Shown here piece after piece: positions 50,785 through 50,831 of a stretch of DNA of 50,831 nt (position 1 is its first letter; the number at the start of each line of letters is the position of its first letter). Origin of the DNA: Chloroflexota bacterium (GTDB lineage: Bacteria > Chloroflexota > Anaerolineae > Anaerolineales > Villigracilaceae); assembly GCA_023459215.1 (NCBI GenBank), contig JAEWVF010000055.1, forward strand, positions 1-50,831, read 5' to 3'. The position numbers and the translations under genes were made by a program. The notes beneath the pieces are model-generated. The model worked only from the letters and a program-made list of their open reading frames with translations. It did not search any database and had not been told where the DNA came from.

Positions 50785-50831
50785 AAAAATCGCAAAATCA
50801 ACACGTCGGAGAAGTTGTCTGACAGGACCTT

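Noticed and set aside
1..50831. tRNA, rRNA or integrase/attachment site
   Set aside because: No cloverleaf-like sequence with a TTCRA loop, no rRNA stretch and no recombinase gene was recognised by eye in the window.

Overview
The window reads as chromosomal DNA from a moderately GC-rich anaerobic or facultative heterotroph. Lipoproteins with Thr/Pro-rich linkers, NarL-type histidine kinases with multi-helix sensors, a LacI-sensor/histidine-kinase/AraC hybrid regulator and an OrtAB/OraSE ornithine pathway together suggest Chloroflexota (Anaerolineae-like). That placement is inferred from gene content; the window has no rRNA or other phylogenetic marker.

Layout. (1) 1-7970: a carbohydrate ABC importer (two permeases, then a solute-binding lipoprotein cut by the window edge) runs leftward from a shared control region. 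Opposite it lie a 1177-aa hybrid sensor/regulator and an alpha/beta hydrolase: a sugar-responsive island. (2) 8033-20036: seven leftward genes, namely a LuxR-type response regulator, a PDZ-like/multi-TM histidine kinase, a receiver-only protein, a lipoprotein, two paralogous LysM/CARDB surface proteins and another lipoprotein. This looks like a cell-surface system of unknown role with its own signalling genes. (3) 20244-25766: a MacA/MacB-like export system divergent from a NarL-type two-component pair, in visibly AT-richer DNA. (4) 25828-32752: a PHP-Cache-PAS-CBS-DUF294 fusion, an acetate-type Na+/solute symporter, its DUF485 partner and an unidentified membrane protein. (5) 33062-45075: an amino-acid permease fused to two USP domains, then the oxidative ornithine pathway in order: ord, ortA, ortB, oraS, oraE, a GlmL/MutL-like ATPase, ornithine racemase and alanine racemase. 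(6) 45188-50831: a lipoprotein, a hydrolase remnant, an MmeI-like fused restriction-modification enzyme and a Bacteroidota-style HU protein.

How it works together. The ornithine block should convert L-ornithine through D-ornithine, 2,4-diaminopentanoate and 2-amino-4-oxopentanoate to acetyl-CoA and D-alanine. The terminal alanine racemase would return D-alanine to L-alanine. The permease just upstream is a plausible substrate importer.

The most unusual signal is a set of small palindromic repeat elements. Different kinds fill almost every spacer of the ornithine operon. Three such elements (two of one family, one of another) lie inside the open reading frame of the MmeI-like enzyme without breaking it, at domain boundaries, and a further free copy sits just upstream of that gene. 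This resembles the in-frame palindromic elements known from Rickettsia. The other notable item is the PHP-Cache-PAS-CBS-DUF294 fusion next to the acetate-type symporter.
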